64,000 nucleotides of DNA from Chloroflexota bacterium (GCA_019239775.1 JAFAZN010000098.1:19594-83593), one strand, 5' to 3'; counted from the first letter of the stretch, positions 8,055-18,299 are shown. Notes: generated from the sequence alone by a model not told the origin. Program-made: numbers and translations.

Positions 8055-10610
8055 TCAGAGGACGCGGTAGGTTGAGCCTTGTCCGGTCTTCGTGACTTCG
8101 ATGCGTACGGGAAAGCGTTCCCGCAGGTCCTCCAGGTGCGTGATCACCAGGATCTTTTCGAACTCCGACTCGATGGCCTGGATCGCTTCCACCACGCGGT
8201 CGCGGCCCTCCTGGTCCTGGGAGCCAAAACCCTCGTCCACCACGAGCAGCTGCAACCGGGTGCCGGCGCGATGGGCCAGGAGGCGTGATAACGCAATGCG
8301 GATCGCAAAGTTCACGCGGAAGCCCTCGCCGCCGCTGAACATCTCGTAGCTGCGCGTTCCAAGTTCGTCCGAGATCTTGATGTCCAGCGTCTCAATCGTT
8401 CCGAGCCCGGAGCGCACATCCCGCTGCGTTTCGAATTTGACGTGCATCCGGCCGTCCGTCATGCGCGACAGAATGCGGTTGGCTTCCTCTTCGATCTCGG
8501 GAATGGCCGTCTCGATAATCATCGCCTGAACGCCGCGGCGGCCAAACGCATATGCCAGGTCGCCGAAGATGCTCTGCTCGCGACGGAGCGCATCCTGCCG
8601 CTCCAGGCTGTCACGCTGCTTGCGCTCCAGGAACGCGCAGTTATCGAGTTTAGTTTGTGCGAACAAGCATCGGTCGCGAGTCTCGTCTCGAAGCCGACGC
8701 GCGTCGGCGCACTCGGTGGTGAGCTCGCCAAGACGTGCGCGCTCCACGGGTAACACGCGGGTCTGTTCCTCGAGCATGGCGCAACGTTGCGAGTCGGCGG
8801 CGCACTCCGCTTCGGCGCGTTCGAGACTCGCCTGGAGCTCCAGGATCTGCGCGTCGAGATGCTCGGCTGAGAGGCGCGCCTGCTCCAGCAACTGGCGGTC
8901 GCGCTCCGCACCGGCAAACTCGGTTGCTCGCGCGCGCAGCTCGGCGTGCCGCTGTTCGTCGTATGCAAGCGCAGCGATCTGGCGATCCAGGTGCGCCAAC
9001 TCGCGTCGCGCATCCGGAGCGAACCGCGCACTGCCGAGGAGTTGTTGGCGTTCGGTAAGCTCTCGTTCCAGCGCGTTGGCCTGCCGCAGCGCCTCTTCGG
9101 CCTGGGCCAGCGCCGATTCAGTTTGCGCAAGGCGCCGAAGGACCGTCTCTCGCTGCAGCAGTGCCGCCGCAGCCTGCGCCACCAACGCCTCGTCACGCGC
9201 GATCGCGGTTTCCAGTGCGCGGCACTGCGCCTCATTTGCGCGGAAGTCGTCCCGCAGTTTCGTGCCCTGGGCGACCAACTCATCACTGAGGCGCTGCTTG
9301 TGGCGACCATCCATAGGACGTTTGCACGTCGGGCACGTGGACAGCGTCTGCAGCTCGTCCAGGCGGGCGCGCAAGTCGAACATATCGCTTTTCAAACGGG
9401 AGTTGATTGTGCGTTTTTCCGCGGCATCCTCACGCGAGCGACCGACGATCGCTTGCAATTCCGCATGTTGCGCTTCGACCTGCGAGAGCGTTGTAGCCTC
9501 GGAGTGGGCTCGCCGCAATTGCGCCTGCAGCGACGGCAGTAGCGCACTTGCTTTGCGCACCTCAGCCAGACGTTTTTCGCGCTCAACCACTTCCCCTTCG
9601 AGGCGCGCTTGCTCGGCTGCCAGGGTCCGCGCGGCCGCCGCGTGTGCACGCTCCAATGGCAGGAACGTGTGTTGCTTCTGGGTCATCTGCTCGAGATTGG
9701 CACGAACGGCGTCGAGTTCCGCCGCGCCGCGCTCAATTTCCGCGGCGCGCGCCAGGACTTTCTGCGCCTCTTCTCGCAGGAACTTGCGCTCCCGCAGTGT
9801 TGCCGCGATGCGAGTGCGCTCGACCGTGAACCGCTCCAAACGGCCCTGCGCCTCTTCCAACTGGTGTTGGAGCGCTTCCAGCCGGGTCACCTGTTCGCGG
9901 ACAACCGACAGTTCGTCGTCGAGGTGATTGAGCTGCGTTTCCTGCGAGCCAAGTTCCGCGCGCAGCCGGTCCAACTCCGCCTGATAGACGGACTTGCGAG
10001 CGATTTCGGCCTCCCATTCCTGCGACAGGCGGCGCTCATCCAGGAGCTGCGCTTCGCAGGTCTTGAAGCGCTCCTTGGCCCGACTCTCCAGCTCGTCGTA
10101 GTAACCGAGCTCGAGAATTTCCGCCAGGATGCGCTTGCGCTCGGCTGGCGAATTGGTCGTGAAGCTGTCGGCCCGACCCTGCTGGATGAAGCTGGAGTTG
10201 GTGAACGTCTCGTAGCTCATGCGGAGCGTGCGCTCGATGAGTCGCTCCGTTTCGCTGACGGATCGCTCCGTCAGCGGGCGGAAGCCTTCTCCGGCCAGCA
10301 CCGCGAACTGGAGGTCTGAGACGCCGCCGCGGCCGCGACGCTGGCGTTTGCGGATAACCCGATAGTGCTGTTCGTCGAGCGCGAATTCGAACTCCACTTC
10401 CATCTCGGCGGCGCCGGAGTGGATCAGCTCGTCGACGGAGCGACCGCGCGCGCGCCCCCACAGCGCCCACGTGATGGCATCCAGCAGGGCGGACTTGCCG
10501 TGGCCGTTGTCGCCGGTCAGCACGGCGACGTGAATGCCATCGAAGCGCAACGGCTCGTGCGCCTCCGTGTACGACATGAAGTTGCGGATGTTCAGCGCGA
10601 TCGGGATCAT
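8055..10610 (-). CDS. sbcC: SMC-family nuclease ATPase subunit SbcC/Rad50
   Basis: 851 aa; 'MIPIALNIRNFMSYTE', Walker A 'GDNGHGKSALLDAITWALWG', zinc hook 'CPTCKRPM', long coiled coil, signature 'EMFSGGEGFRVNFAIRIALSRLL', Walker B 'LLVVDEGFGSQD'. Confidence 0.95.
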   Translation of the reverse strand: MIPIALNIRNFMSYTEAHEPLRFDGIHVAVLTGDNGHGKSALLDAITWALWGRARGRSVDELIHSGAAEMEVEFEFALDEQHYRVIRKRQRRGRGGVSDLQFAVLAGEGFRPLTERSVSETERLIERTLRMSYETFTNSSFIQQGRADSFTTNSPAERKRILAEILELGYYDELESRAKERFKTCEAQLLDERRLSQEWEAEIARKSVYQAELDRLRAELGSQETQLNHLDDELSVVREQVTRLEALQHQLEEAQGRLERFTVERTRIAATLRERKFLREEAQKVLARAAEIERGAAELDAVRANLEQMTQKQHTFLPLERAHAAAARTLAAEQARLEGEVVEREKRLAEVRKASALLPSLQAQLRRAHSEATTLSQVEAQHAELQAIVGRSREDAAEKRTINSRLKSDMFDLRARLDELQTLSTCPTCKRPMDGRHKQRLSDELVAQGTKLRDDFRANEAQCRALETAIARDEALVAQAAAALLQRETVLRRLAQTESALAQAEEALRQANALERELTERQQLLGSARFAPDARRELAHLDRQIAALAYDEQRHAELRARATEFAGAERDRQLLEQARLSAEHLDAQILELQASLERAEAECAADSQRCAMLEEQTRVLPVERARLGELTTECADARRLRDETRDRCLFAQTKLDNCAFLERKQRDSLERQDALRREQSIFGDLAYAFGRRGVQAMIIETAIPEIEEEANRILSRMTDGRMHVKFETQRDVRSGLGTIETLDIKISDELGTRSYEMFSGGEGFRVNFAIRIALSRLLAHRAGTRLQLLVVDEGFGSQDQEGRDRVVEAIQAIESEFEKILVITHLEDLRERFPVRIEVTKTGQGSTYRVL

Positions 10611-11935
10611 TGACGCGCCGCGGGATACGAGACGTCGGCACCGGTTGTGACGGAGTCCTCCGGCTTCAACGGAAGATGTGACCGCCGCACAATGTCACCA
10701 GGCTCATCTTCAGTCATCAGCGCACGCGCGTACCGCAGCAAGACCTCGCGCCGTGCAGACTCCACCTTCTGGTACTCGAGGTACAGTGCGAGCGCTTCGA
10801 GTGGGCCAGCGCGCTGGATTTCCGCGCCGGCGCTGCCCCACCGGTTGCGTGGATTCTGGCGGTTGGTGCGCTCAATCGGCGCCACATAATAGGCGGACTT
10901 CAACTGCGCCCGGATGTCGTCCTCGCGCAGCTCGCTGAATCTCTCTGGCGGGATGTCAAGACGCAGGCGCACGACGGCGTCGTTGAGTGCGTTCGCGTGA
11001 CGCACAATGGCACGCACAACATCCTCGGTCGCGTTTTCCGACTCCACTCGCGCATCGATCGTGAGGAACGGGCGAGCCCGAACTGTTCGAAAGTCGAACT
11101 CGGCCCGACCTTTTTCGGGAATCTCCACGTAGACCCAGCCCTTCGGCTCGTCCTGCTCGCCGAAGTCCACCCGATCGATGCTGCCGGCGTACACCATTTG
11201 TGGTGCGGCATAGTGCACCACCTGGTGCTTGTGGATATGCCCCAGCGCGACGTAATCGATGCCTGGCAGGTCGAAGGTTTGAAGGTCGTACATGGGATCG
11301 CTGCCCATCGTCAGCAGTCTTTCGGCGCCCACGCGCGCACCGAATACGTGGACATGGCCGACCACAATCGCGGGTACGCGCGGATCGAGCGCTTCGGCCT
11401 CGGACCTCAGCCGCGCACGCGTGAGCTCGATCATCGCCTCATTCAGCTCGGCGATGGTGCAGTTCTTGTACTCCGGCTGCGCAAGCACCAGGCTGCGCAC
11501 CGCCCACGGGAACGCGATTACCTGGACTGGACCACTCCGCGTTTCCAGACGGTGGGTGCCGATGGTTCTGGCAACGGTCACGCCCGGGACTTCGAGCGCA
11601 CGGAAGATGTCCACGCTCGTTGCGCGGCCCGCTGACATCGGCACGTCGTGGTTGCCGGCTACCAGGATCGCCTGGATGCCGTGTGAAGTCAGCCGCTGGA
11701 TGCGGCGTGCGAACTCGCGCTGGTGGGTTGGTGTTGGATCACGCGTCTTGTAGATGTCGCCGGCGAACACCACCAGGTCCACCTGCTGCTCGATGGCGCC
11801 ATCGACCGCTTGATCGAGTGAGTTGAGAAAATCGTGCAGGCGCTGGTTCAGGCCGGTCTCGGGGTTGAGACGGCCGTAGTTTTCCATCCCGATGTGCGTA
11901 TCCGCAATGTGCGCAATTCGCAGTAACTGAGCCAT
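10607..11935 (-). CDS. sbcD: DNA repair exonuclease SbcD/Mre11
   Basis: 442 aa; phosphoesterase motifs 'IADTHIG', 'VFAGDIY', 'VAGNHDVP', 'VVGHVHVFGA', 'ALGHIHKHQ'. 4-bp overlap with sbcC. Confidence 0.95.
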   Translation of the reverse strand: MAQLLRIAHIADTHIGMENYGRLNPETGLNQRLHDFLNSLDQAVDGAIEQQVDLVVFAGDIYKTRDPTPTHQREFARRIQRLTSHGIQAILVAGNHDVPMSAGRATSVDIFRALEVPGVTVARTIGTHRLETRSGPVQVIAFPWAVRSLVLAQPEYKNCTIAELNEAMIELTRARLRSEAEALDPRVPAIVVGHVHVFGARVGAERLLTMGSDPMYDLQTFDLPGIDYVALGHIHKHQVVHYAAPQMVYAGSIDRVDFGEQDEPKGWVYVEIPEKGRAEFDFRTVRARPFLTIDARVESENATEDVVRAIVRHANALNDAVVRLRLDIPPERFSELREDDIRAQLKSAYYVAPIERTNRQNPRNRWGSAGAEIQRAGPLEALALYLEYQKVESARREVLLRYARALMTEDEPGDIVRRSHLPLKPEDSVTTGADVSYPAARQ

Positions 11936-12028
11936 CAGGCCTCCACCACGAGCTTCGTGGTTCTTCGGCCCGTACTGCTCAAACCCAGTAGGAAGGGTCC
12001 AGGACCTCGTTGTGGGAAGTTGCTGCGA

Positions 12029-13669
12029 CTACTCATCGCCGAAAATCTCTTCGTATCTGCGGGACCTGGCAAGGACTACCTCGGCGCTGTCGCCACCGAT
12101 TGCGGCGTAGAACAGCGGGTCGTACTTGCGCGTGCGCACCATCATCGGCATCGGTACGGCGTGTCCGAGCACCAGCGCCTGCTCACGTGAGTCCAATGTG
12201 GCCAGGACGGTCCGCAAGTGCGATCCCCCGCTCACCCCGGTGAAGATTGCGTCAATGTCCCGCTCGTCGTTCAACTGGCAGGTGATCCGCGTACCAATTT
12301 GCGAAAGCACCTCCGCGTCAATCCCCGAAGGACGTTGGTCCACCACCAGGAGCGTAACGTAGAACTTGCGTAGCTCGCGCGCGATGGTGCCGAAGGTTGT
12401 CTGCCGTGCGGCCTCAGAGTTGAGAAACTTGTGCGCCTCTTCGATGGTGATCATCAGCGGCCGCGGGCGGTCGGCTTCGTCTTTGGTATTCCAGTAGCGT
12501 TCCGTCTTTTTCACCCACAGCTCGTGCAGGCGGCGAGTGATGACATTGGTCGCCAGAATGTAGGCGAGCAGGTTACGCTGGCGACCGAACTCCAGCACCA
12601 CGTGCTGACCTCGCTCCAGTTGGGCGATGACCTGGTCCAGTGTGGACCGCTCCAGCGAGCGTTCCACGAAGGGCAAGCGGTCGATCAGCCGAAGCTTGCT
12701 GCGCAACGCGCTCAGCGACGCGTGGTTGCCTCCCTCCAGGTTGGCAAAGTCCGTCAACTCCTCGCCGTTCATGTCGAGCAAGCGCGCAACCCAATCGTCG
12801 CCGAGCTTGTCCTCGCACAACGCGGCGGATTCGACCGCGGTCCGGTGCAATCGCAATTCGTCTTGCAGCAGCGCAATATCGGCGACGGAGATCTCGCGCA
12901 ACGCGATCTTGATTTCACCCGCCGGTTTGACACCTCGACCACGGGATGACTCCATGTCGAGCGTGTAGACGGCGACACGTCCACCGAATAGCTGTGAAAG
13001 GCCTTTGACCTCGGTGCCCTCTTCGTTTTTCGCGCTCCAGCCGTACTCGGAGTGCATGTCGAAGATCAGGTTGACTGCCGCGCTCGCCTTGATCACACCG
13101 CACAAGATGAGGCGCGTCAGAAAACTCTTGCCCGTTCCAGATTTCCCGAATATCCCGTTGGACCGTTCGACGAACCGACGCAGGTCCACACAGACTGGGA
13201 CGTCCATGTCAATGGGCTGACCAATCTGAAAGTGGTTCTTGCCGTCATCACGTCCGAATACACGCTCGAAATCCGCCAGGGTGGCATCTGAGACATTCGA
13301 AAAATGCGGTGGAATCGTGCGCGCTGGACGCGGAACCATATCGGCGTCCTCGAACTGCATATCAGCCGCGAGATTGGCGAGCATCAGCTCAGGCTTGAGC
13401 TTCACCAGCGCATATGTGGTGGTGCCGCTCAGAACCTGGCGCAGGAACGCGTCGATCTTGTTCGGATCGCCGGGTGGATCGCGCAGCACGTCGTTGTTTG
13501 CGGAGTCCAACTGGACATCTGTGACCAGGCAGAAATATTCGTATTTCTGGCCAACGATTTTGACGAATTTGCCGAGGCGTACGTCTTCGATCGGAACCGC
13601 CGGATCCAGTCGCGCGGACAGTCCCTCGGCCACTGAACCCGCGACCAGCAGGCCCAACCGACCGGTCAT
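12029..13669 (-). CDS. herA: HerA-like DNA translocase/helicase (HAS-barrel + FtsK/VirB4-like ATPase)
   Basis: 546 aa; 'GIFGKSGTGKSFLTRLILCGVIKA', 'LMITIEEAHKFLNSEAARQTTFGTIARELRKFYVTLLVVDQRPSGIDAEVLSQIGTRI'. Confidence 0.9.
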   Translation of the reverse strand: MTGRLGLLVAGSVAEGLSARLDPAVPIEDVRLGKFVKIVGQKYEYFCLVTDVQLDSANNDVLRDPPGDPNKIDAFLRQVLSGTTTYALVKLKPELMLANLAADMQFEDADMVPRPARTIPPHFSNVSDATLADFERVFGRDDGKNHFQIGQPIDMDVPVCVDLRRFVERSNGIFGKSGTGKSFLTRLILCGVIKASAAVNLIFDMHSEYGWSAKNEEGTEVKGLSQLFGGRVAVYTLDMESSRGRGVKPAGEIKIALREISVADIALLQDELRLHRTAVESAALCEDKLGDDWVARLLDMNGEELTDFANLEGGNHASLSALRSKLRLIDRLPFVERSLERSTLDQVIAQLERGQHVVLEFGRQRNLLAYILATNVITRRLHELWVKKTERYWNTKDEADRPRPLMITIEEAHKFLNSEAARQTTFGTIARELRKFYVTLLVVDQRPSGIDAEVLSQIGTRITCQLNDERDIDAIFTGVSGGSHLRTVLATLDSREQALVLGHAVPMPMMVRTRKYDPLFYAAIGGDSAEVVLARSRRYEEIFGDE

Positions 13670-14298
13670 ACCGTCTCACCAGGTGCGAGGCATCGCCGCA
13701 ATATCGCCGTCAGCCGCGCGTAGTCCGCGCGTAGCAGCTGCGCGAGCTCACGCCCGGCGCGCTCCAGAAACGCCTGTCCCTCACCCGTTTCGGCCGCGAT
13801 GTAGCGCAAGTTGGCTGCCAGCAATTCGTCATTCGGCACCTCCGAGGCCGTAAGAAGCGCCTGAAAGAACTCCAGCCCCTCACGTGTGAACCTGCGAACC
13901 GTGAGAGGTGGACACGTAAAGACGGAATAGTGGAGGCGGGCGGGGCGCGGTGGGAGGAACTGATGTATCTCTTGACCTTCAGTGAAACCCACGACCAGTG
14001 CGCGGAATGTCGTGCGGAGCACCAGCGGTAGGTCGGGATTCTCCTGGTAGATACGCTCGTCGCGGACGTCGCCGTGACCCCGCATGATCGCGCGTGAGCC
14101 GGGGTCGATCCCCGCGGTCTGCACGTGGGCGACGACGCCGTACACGGTGAGCGCGTCGTCGGCGGCGACTTCCACGAACGCGCCGAACGGCGGCGCGGCG
14201 TCAAGCTCGAGCGCTTGCGCGAGAAACTCCGAGGTGGAAGCCTCCACCACCTCGCCGGTGAGCCCCGGCTCCACGTGTGCAATGCCGTTGTGGCTCAT
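13666..14298 (-). CDS. Conserved hypothetical protein, HAS-barrel-like, between HerA and NurA
   Basis: ORF trimmed to MSHNGIAHVEPGLTGEVVEASTSEFLAQALELDAAPPFGAFVEVAADDALTVYGVVAHVQT...; overlaps neighbours by 4 bp on both sides. Confidence 0.7.
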   Translation of the reverse strand: MSHNGIAHVEPGLTGEVVEASTSEFLAQALELDAAPPFGAFVEVAADDALTVYGVVAHVQTAGIDPGSRAIMRGHGDVRDERIYQENPDLPLVLRTTFRALVVGFTEGQEIHQFLPPRPARLHYSVFTCPPLTVRRFTREGLEFFQALLTASEVPNDELLAANLRYIAAETGEGQAFLERAGRELAQLLRADYARLTAILRRCLAPGETV

Positions 14299-15539
14299 AC
14301 GGTGCGCACCTGCTTGCGCGAGAGCTTGGCGGACGGTCTCGCAACGACGCCCTGGCGGGCCAGCTCCTGCTGTACGAGCGTGTCGAGGACGTCGCGATCG
14401 CCGAGGGAAATGACTGCGCGGTCGTCGGCGCGGGCAAGTACGGCCGGGTAGCCGAAACCTTTGGCGCACTGGTCAACCAGGATGGCGTGGACGAGGGCGA
14501 CTGACGCCTGGTCTCTTGCCACCCACTCGGGAATTTCGACGCGAGCAATCTCATCGCCGGTGTTGACCAAAAAGAAGTACACGCGGTGGCCGCCGTAATA
14601 CGGGTCGTGGACGTTGGAGCGGACTCGGAAGAGTCCGGTACGATCCCAGCGGTCCAGCCAGCGGCCGAGCAGCTGCGCGTCGTTGAGGCCGCGCATTGCA
14701 CACGCGTGCGCCCCGCTGCAGACCTCGCAGACCAGTGGCGTGCTGCCGCAGACCGCCCGAAACAGATGGATGAGATCGATCCCGCGTGATCGACTCGCAT
14801 ACGCCGCAACCGGGACGTGCGCTCTGCGCAAGCGCTCGAGCTGGTGGACGAAGTCCGTATAGAACCGCGTTCGCAGAAAGTCGCGTGGTCGCTCCTCCAG
14901 CACCGAGAACAACAGGGTGCCATCCACGAGTGCAATGGCCGGAGCCGACTGCGCGGCTGTCGCCTTGCGAACCGAAACTTCCTGGCCAGAAGAGGCGTCT
15001 TCGGCGCGAATATTGCGAGCGCCGACTTCGGATTCGGCCAGGTCCGCCAGGGCGCGCAGCTCTTCGACGGTACGCAGCGCGTCGAGGTGCCGGTCGCGCA
15101 TCGGCACCTGCCGGCGCGGATCGCGCGGGTCCACGATGAACAGGTCCTCGTCCGTATACCCCAGCGAGGAAACGCTGCGCAGCTCCACGTCGCGTTCTGG
15201 CTGCCCGTACGGGATGCGTACGCGGCCAACGTTGATCAGGTAGAACTCGCCGCTGCCACCGTGGCGGTCGGGGTCGATCTCCGCCCCGTCGGTCGCAAGG
15301 GCCGTATAGCGTGGCGGCCGCACGTCCGGCGGCACCCGCTCGTCGAGCGGCCCGGTCGGCACCGCCACCCGTTCGGTGACCGTCTCGGCGAGATCGGCCA
15401 GTTCCTCCCAGCGATCCCGATAGTCGGCCAGCATCGCATCCAGCAGTTCCAGCCGATGCTGTTCGTCCGCGCGGCGGCGGGCCAGCTGCTCGCCCATCTG
15501 CCGCACCTGCGTGCTGAGGTCCAACAAATCCAGGGGCAT
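14295..15539 (-). CDS. nurA: NurA-type 5'-3' nuclease
   Basis: 414 aa; 'YTALATDGAEIDPDRHGGSGEFYLINVGRVRIPYG', 'PAIALVDGTLLFSVLEE'; operonic with HerA/Mre11/Rad50. Confidence 0.85.
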   Translation of the reverse strand: MPLDLLDLSTQVRQMGEQLARRRADEQHRLELLDAMLADYRDRWEELADLAETVTERVAVPTGPLDERVPPDVRPPRYTALATDGAEIDPDRHGGSGEFYLINVGRVRIPYGQPERDVELRSVSSLGYTDEDLFIVDPRDPRRQVPMRDRHLDALRTVEELRALADLAESEVGARNIRAEDASSGQEVSVRKATAAQSAPAIALVDGTLLFSVLEERPRDFLRTRFYTDFVHQLERLRRAHVPVAAYASRSRGIDLIHLFRAVCGSTPLVCEVCSGAHACAMRGLNDAQLLGRWLDRWDRTGLFRVRSNVHDPYYGGHRVYFFLVNTGDEIARVEIPEWVARDQASVALVHAILVDQCAKGFGYPAVLARADDRAVISLGDRDVLDTLVQQELARQGVVARPSAKLSRKQVRTV

Positions 15540-15550
15540 AGACGAGTGGG

Positions 15551-16225
15551 TCAGGCGCGCTGTTCGCGATCCGTCGTGCGCCAGCCGCGCAGCGAGCCGA
15601 CCTCCTCCAGGTGGCGCACGTCAGAAAGCTCGATCAGCTCGAGGCCGCGTTCGGTGGACCACTCCAGCCGCGAGATCTGAGTATTGTCCATGCGCTGTTT
15701 GAGCCACAGATGCTCGACGGTGAGGCCCATGGCCTCGACCAGGATCGCCTGGCCGATCGCGCCATGTGTGATCAGGACGACGGTCTGGCCCAGGTGGTCG
15801 GGCATGCGCTCGGCGAAGAACGCCAGCGCCCGGGCTTGCGCCTCGGCGAGGTCTTCACCGCCAGGCATGCGATACCGACTCGGCGTTGAGGCCCATGCCG
15901 CCAGTCCGTCCGGCCATTGCGCCGCGATCTCAGGCCGGCCCAACCCCGTCCACTTGCCAACGTCGATCTCGCGGACGCGGACATCGGCGATGACCGGCAG
16001 GCTGTGCACATGGGCGACTTCGGCCGCGGTGTCCGCGGCGCGGCCCAGGTCGCTGCTGTAGACCGCTACGATCGGCTCATCGGACAGCGCGCGCGCCAGC
16101 TCACGCGCCTGCGCTTTGCCGCGCTCGGTGAGAGGCGAGTCGGACTGCCCCTGCCAGCGGCCTTCGACGTTGAAAACGGTCTCTCCGTGTCTGGCCAGCA
16201 AGATACGAACAGGTGTTCCACCCAT
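15551..16225 (-). CDS. Histidine phosphatase family protein
   Basis: 224 aa; 'RILLARHGETVFNVEGRWQGQSDSPLTERGKAQA', 'VYSSDLGRAADTA', 'VVLITHGAIGQAI'. Confidence 0.93.
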   Translation of the reverse strand: MGGTPVRILLARHGETVFNVEGRWQGQSDSPLTERGKAQARELARALSDEPIVAVYSSDLGRAADTAAEVAHVHSLPVIADVRVREIDVGKWTGLGRPEIAAQWPDGLAAWASTPSRYRMPGGEDLAEAQARALAFFAERMPDHLGQTVVLITHGAIGQAILVEAMGLTVEHLWLKQRMDNTQISRLEWSTERGLELIELSDVRHLEEVGSLRGWRTTDREQRA

Positions 16226-16367
16226 CGCTCTGCCAGTATAGGGCCACGCCGGGTCCGCTGTGGAGCCCTGGACGCCAGGTCTTCTGATGCTCTACGCAGA
16301 GACGCGGAGTTCCTTCTCAAGAGTGAAACTATCCGCTGCTCACAAAGGGACGCAGAACGGGTGGCGC

Positions 16368-17309
16368 CTAACGCGACAGTCGCGGGTCGAGCGCGTCGCG
16401 CAGGCCGTCGGAGACCAGGAATACGCAGAGCACGGTTACGAAGATCATGACGCCGGGCGGGTACACCAGCCACGGCGCTGAGCGAAACATCTCTTGTGAC
16501 AGGCTCAGCATGTTGCCCCAGCTGGAGAGCGGCACCGGCACGCCGAACCCCAGAAAGCTCAGACTCGATTCGGCCAGAATCGCCGCGGCCATATCCAGGC
16601 CAGCCACCACGATGGCGACGGATGCGACGTTCGGCAGGATATGCCGCGCCATGATGCGCCCATCGCCAGCGCCGAGCACCCGCGCCGCATCCACATAGTC
16701 TCGATTGCGCGCTGAAAGCACCACCGCGCGCACCTGGCGGGCCGTGCCAGGCCAGAAGAACAGGCCGAAGATCAACGCGAGCTCAATGACGTTCGGCGTC
16801 AGGAAAATCGAGAGCACGATGAGCACGAACAGCGCAGGGATGTTCAGCATGAATTGCACGACGGCGTTGATGACGTCGTCGACCGATCCGCCGAAATACG
16901 CCGCGAGCAGGCCCATTGGGGCGCCCAGCCCCAGCGAGACGAGGGCCACCAGGAACCCGACCGAGAGTGAAACCTGGCCGGCGTACAGCAGCCGCGTGAG
17001 CACGTCGCGACCGACATCGTCGGTGCCGAGGGGATAGTTCGGGCCGGGCGGCTGCAGCGTGGCGATGCGTCCGGCAGGCGTGCGCATGAACTGCGCTGGG
17101 TCGGTATGCAGGATCAATCCCGAGATGAGCGGAGCAGCCGCGCTCAGCACGACGATCGCTAGTAGCACGGCAAGGGCGATGAGGCTGACACGGTCATGTC
17201 GAAAGCGCCACCAGGCGGAGCTCCAGAAGCCGCGGGCCGTCGAGGCCCGACGTGAAGTGGGTTGCTCGATCGGTAGTGGCGTTGCCGCCGGCGCTGCGAC
17301 AGCCATCAA
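16368..17309 (-). CDS. ABC transporter permease, DppC/OppC family
   Basis: 313 aa; 'PPGPNYPLGTDDVGRDVLTRLLYAGQVSLSVGFL', 'ILAESSLSFLGFGVPVPLSSWGNML'. Confidence 0.93.
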   Translation of the reverse strand: MMAVAAPAATPLPIEQPTSRRASTARGFWSSAWWRFRHDRVSLIALAVLLAIVVLSAAAPLISGLILHTDPAQFMRTPAGRIATLQPPGPNYPLGTDDVGRDVLTRLLYAGQVSLSVGFLVALVSLGLGAPMGLLAAYFGGSVDDVINAVVQFMLNIPALFVLIVLSIFLTPNVIELALIFGLFFWPGTARQVRAVVLSARNRDYVDAARVLGAGDGRIMARHILPNVASVAIVVAGLDMAAAILAESSLSFLGFGVPVPLSSWGNMLSLSQEMFRSAPWLVYPPGVMIFVTVLCVFLVSDGLRDALDPRLSR

Positions 17310-17315
17310 TCAGGC

Positions 17316-18251
17316 CTAGCTGTAGCGCACGCGCGGATCCACGATGCCGTAGCTGAGGTCTGCCACCAGCGTGCCGACAATCGTCGCCGCGGTCGTCATG
17401 GTCAGGATGGCCAGGAGGATCGGGTAATCCCTGGCTACGGCTGCCTCGTAAAACAGGCGTCCAACGCCTGGCCAGGAGAACACGTACTCGGTGATCAGGG
17501 CGCCCGAGACGACCGCCGGCAGGACGTACCCGAGCTGCGTCACGACGGGTAGCAGGGCGTTGCGGAGCACATGCCGGCTGGTGACCAACGTTCGCGGCAG
17601 GCCCTTCGCATCCGCCGTTCGGACGTAATCCTGATTGAGCACCTCTAGCACTTCCGAGCGCACGAAGCGCGTGAACGTCACCAGCGCGGCCAATCCCAGC
17701 ACCAGGGCTGGAAAGATGATGTAGCTGAACCACTGCCACGGTCCGCCGCGGCCCTGGCCGTTCGGGAACCAGCCCAGCACGCTGTTCAGCACCACGATCA
17801 GCGTGAGTCCGAACCACCAGGTCGGCAGGGCGTGACCGAGCGTGGTCACGAGCCTTGTCAGGTTGTCGGCGAGTTTTCCGCGGTGGGTGGCGGCGAGCAC
17901 GCCGAGAGGCACGCCGAGGAGCGCAACTAAGTAGCTCATGATGCCGAGCTGGATCGACGGCCACAGGCGCTCGGCCACGACGTCTGTGGCCGGACGCGAA
18001 TAGAAGTACGACCGACCGAAGTCCAGGTGCGCCGCGTTGCCAAGCCAGTGCAGGTACTGGATTGGCAATGGGTCGGTGAGGCCGAACTGCTGCTTGACGC
18101 GGGCGATGTCTTCAGCGCTGGTGCGCGGGTTATTTGCCAGCGCGGCCTCGGGGCCGCCCGGGGTCAGGTGGATCAAAAAGAAGATGGCGGTGATGACCAC
18201 CAACAGCAACAGCACCGACTGCAACAGCCGGCGGACCAAAAAGCGCCTCAC
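17316..18251 (-). CDS. ABC transporter permease, DppB/OppB family
   Basis: 311 aa; 'MRRFLVRRLLQSVLLLLVVITAIFFLIHLTPGGP', 'YVLPAVVSGALITEYVFSWPGVGRLFYEAAVARDYP'. Confidence 0.93.
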   Translation of the reverse strand: MRRFLVRRLLQSVLLLLVVITAIFFLIHLTPGGPEAALANNPRTSAEDIARVKQQFGLTDPLPIQYLHWLGNAAHLDFGRSYFYSRPATDVVAERLWPSIQLGIMSYLVALLGVPLGVLAATHRGKLADNLTRLVTTLGHALPTWWFGLTLIVVLNSVLGWFPNGQGRGGPWQWFSYIIFPALVLGLAALVTFTRFVRSEVLEVLNQDYVRTADAKGLPRTLVTSRHVLRNALLPVVTQLGYVLPAVVSGALITEYVFSWPGVGRLFYEAAVARDYPILLAILTMTTAATIVGTLVADLSYGIVDPRVRYS

Positions 18252-18299
18252 GCGGCCGCGCGCCTCACGTCACCACGCGCCAGGGCTGCGCACCCAGTG

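Noticed and set aside
8569-9927. 452-aa plus-strand ORF
   Set aside because: Antisense to the confidently identified sbcC coiled-coil region; Ser/Arg-rich composition typical of a high-GC shadow frame.
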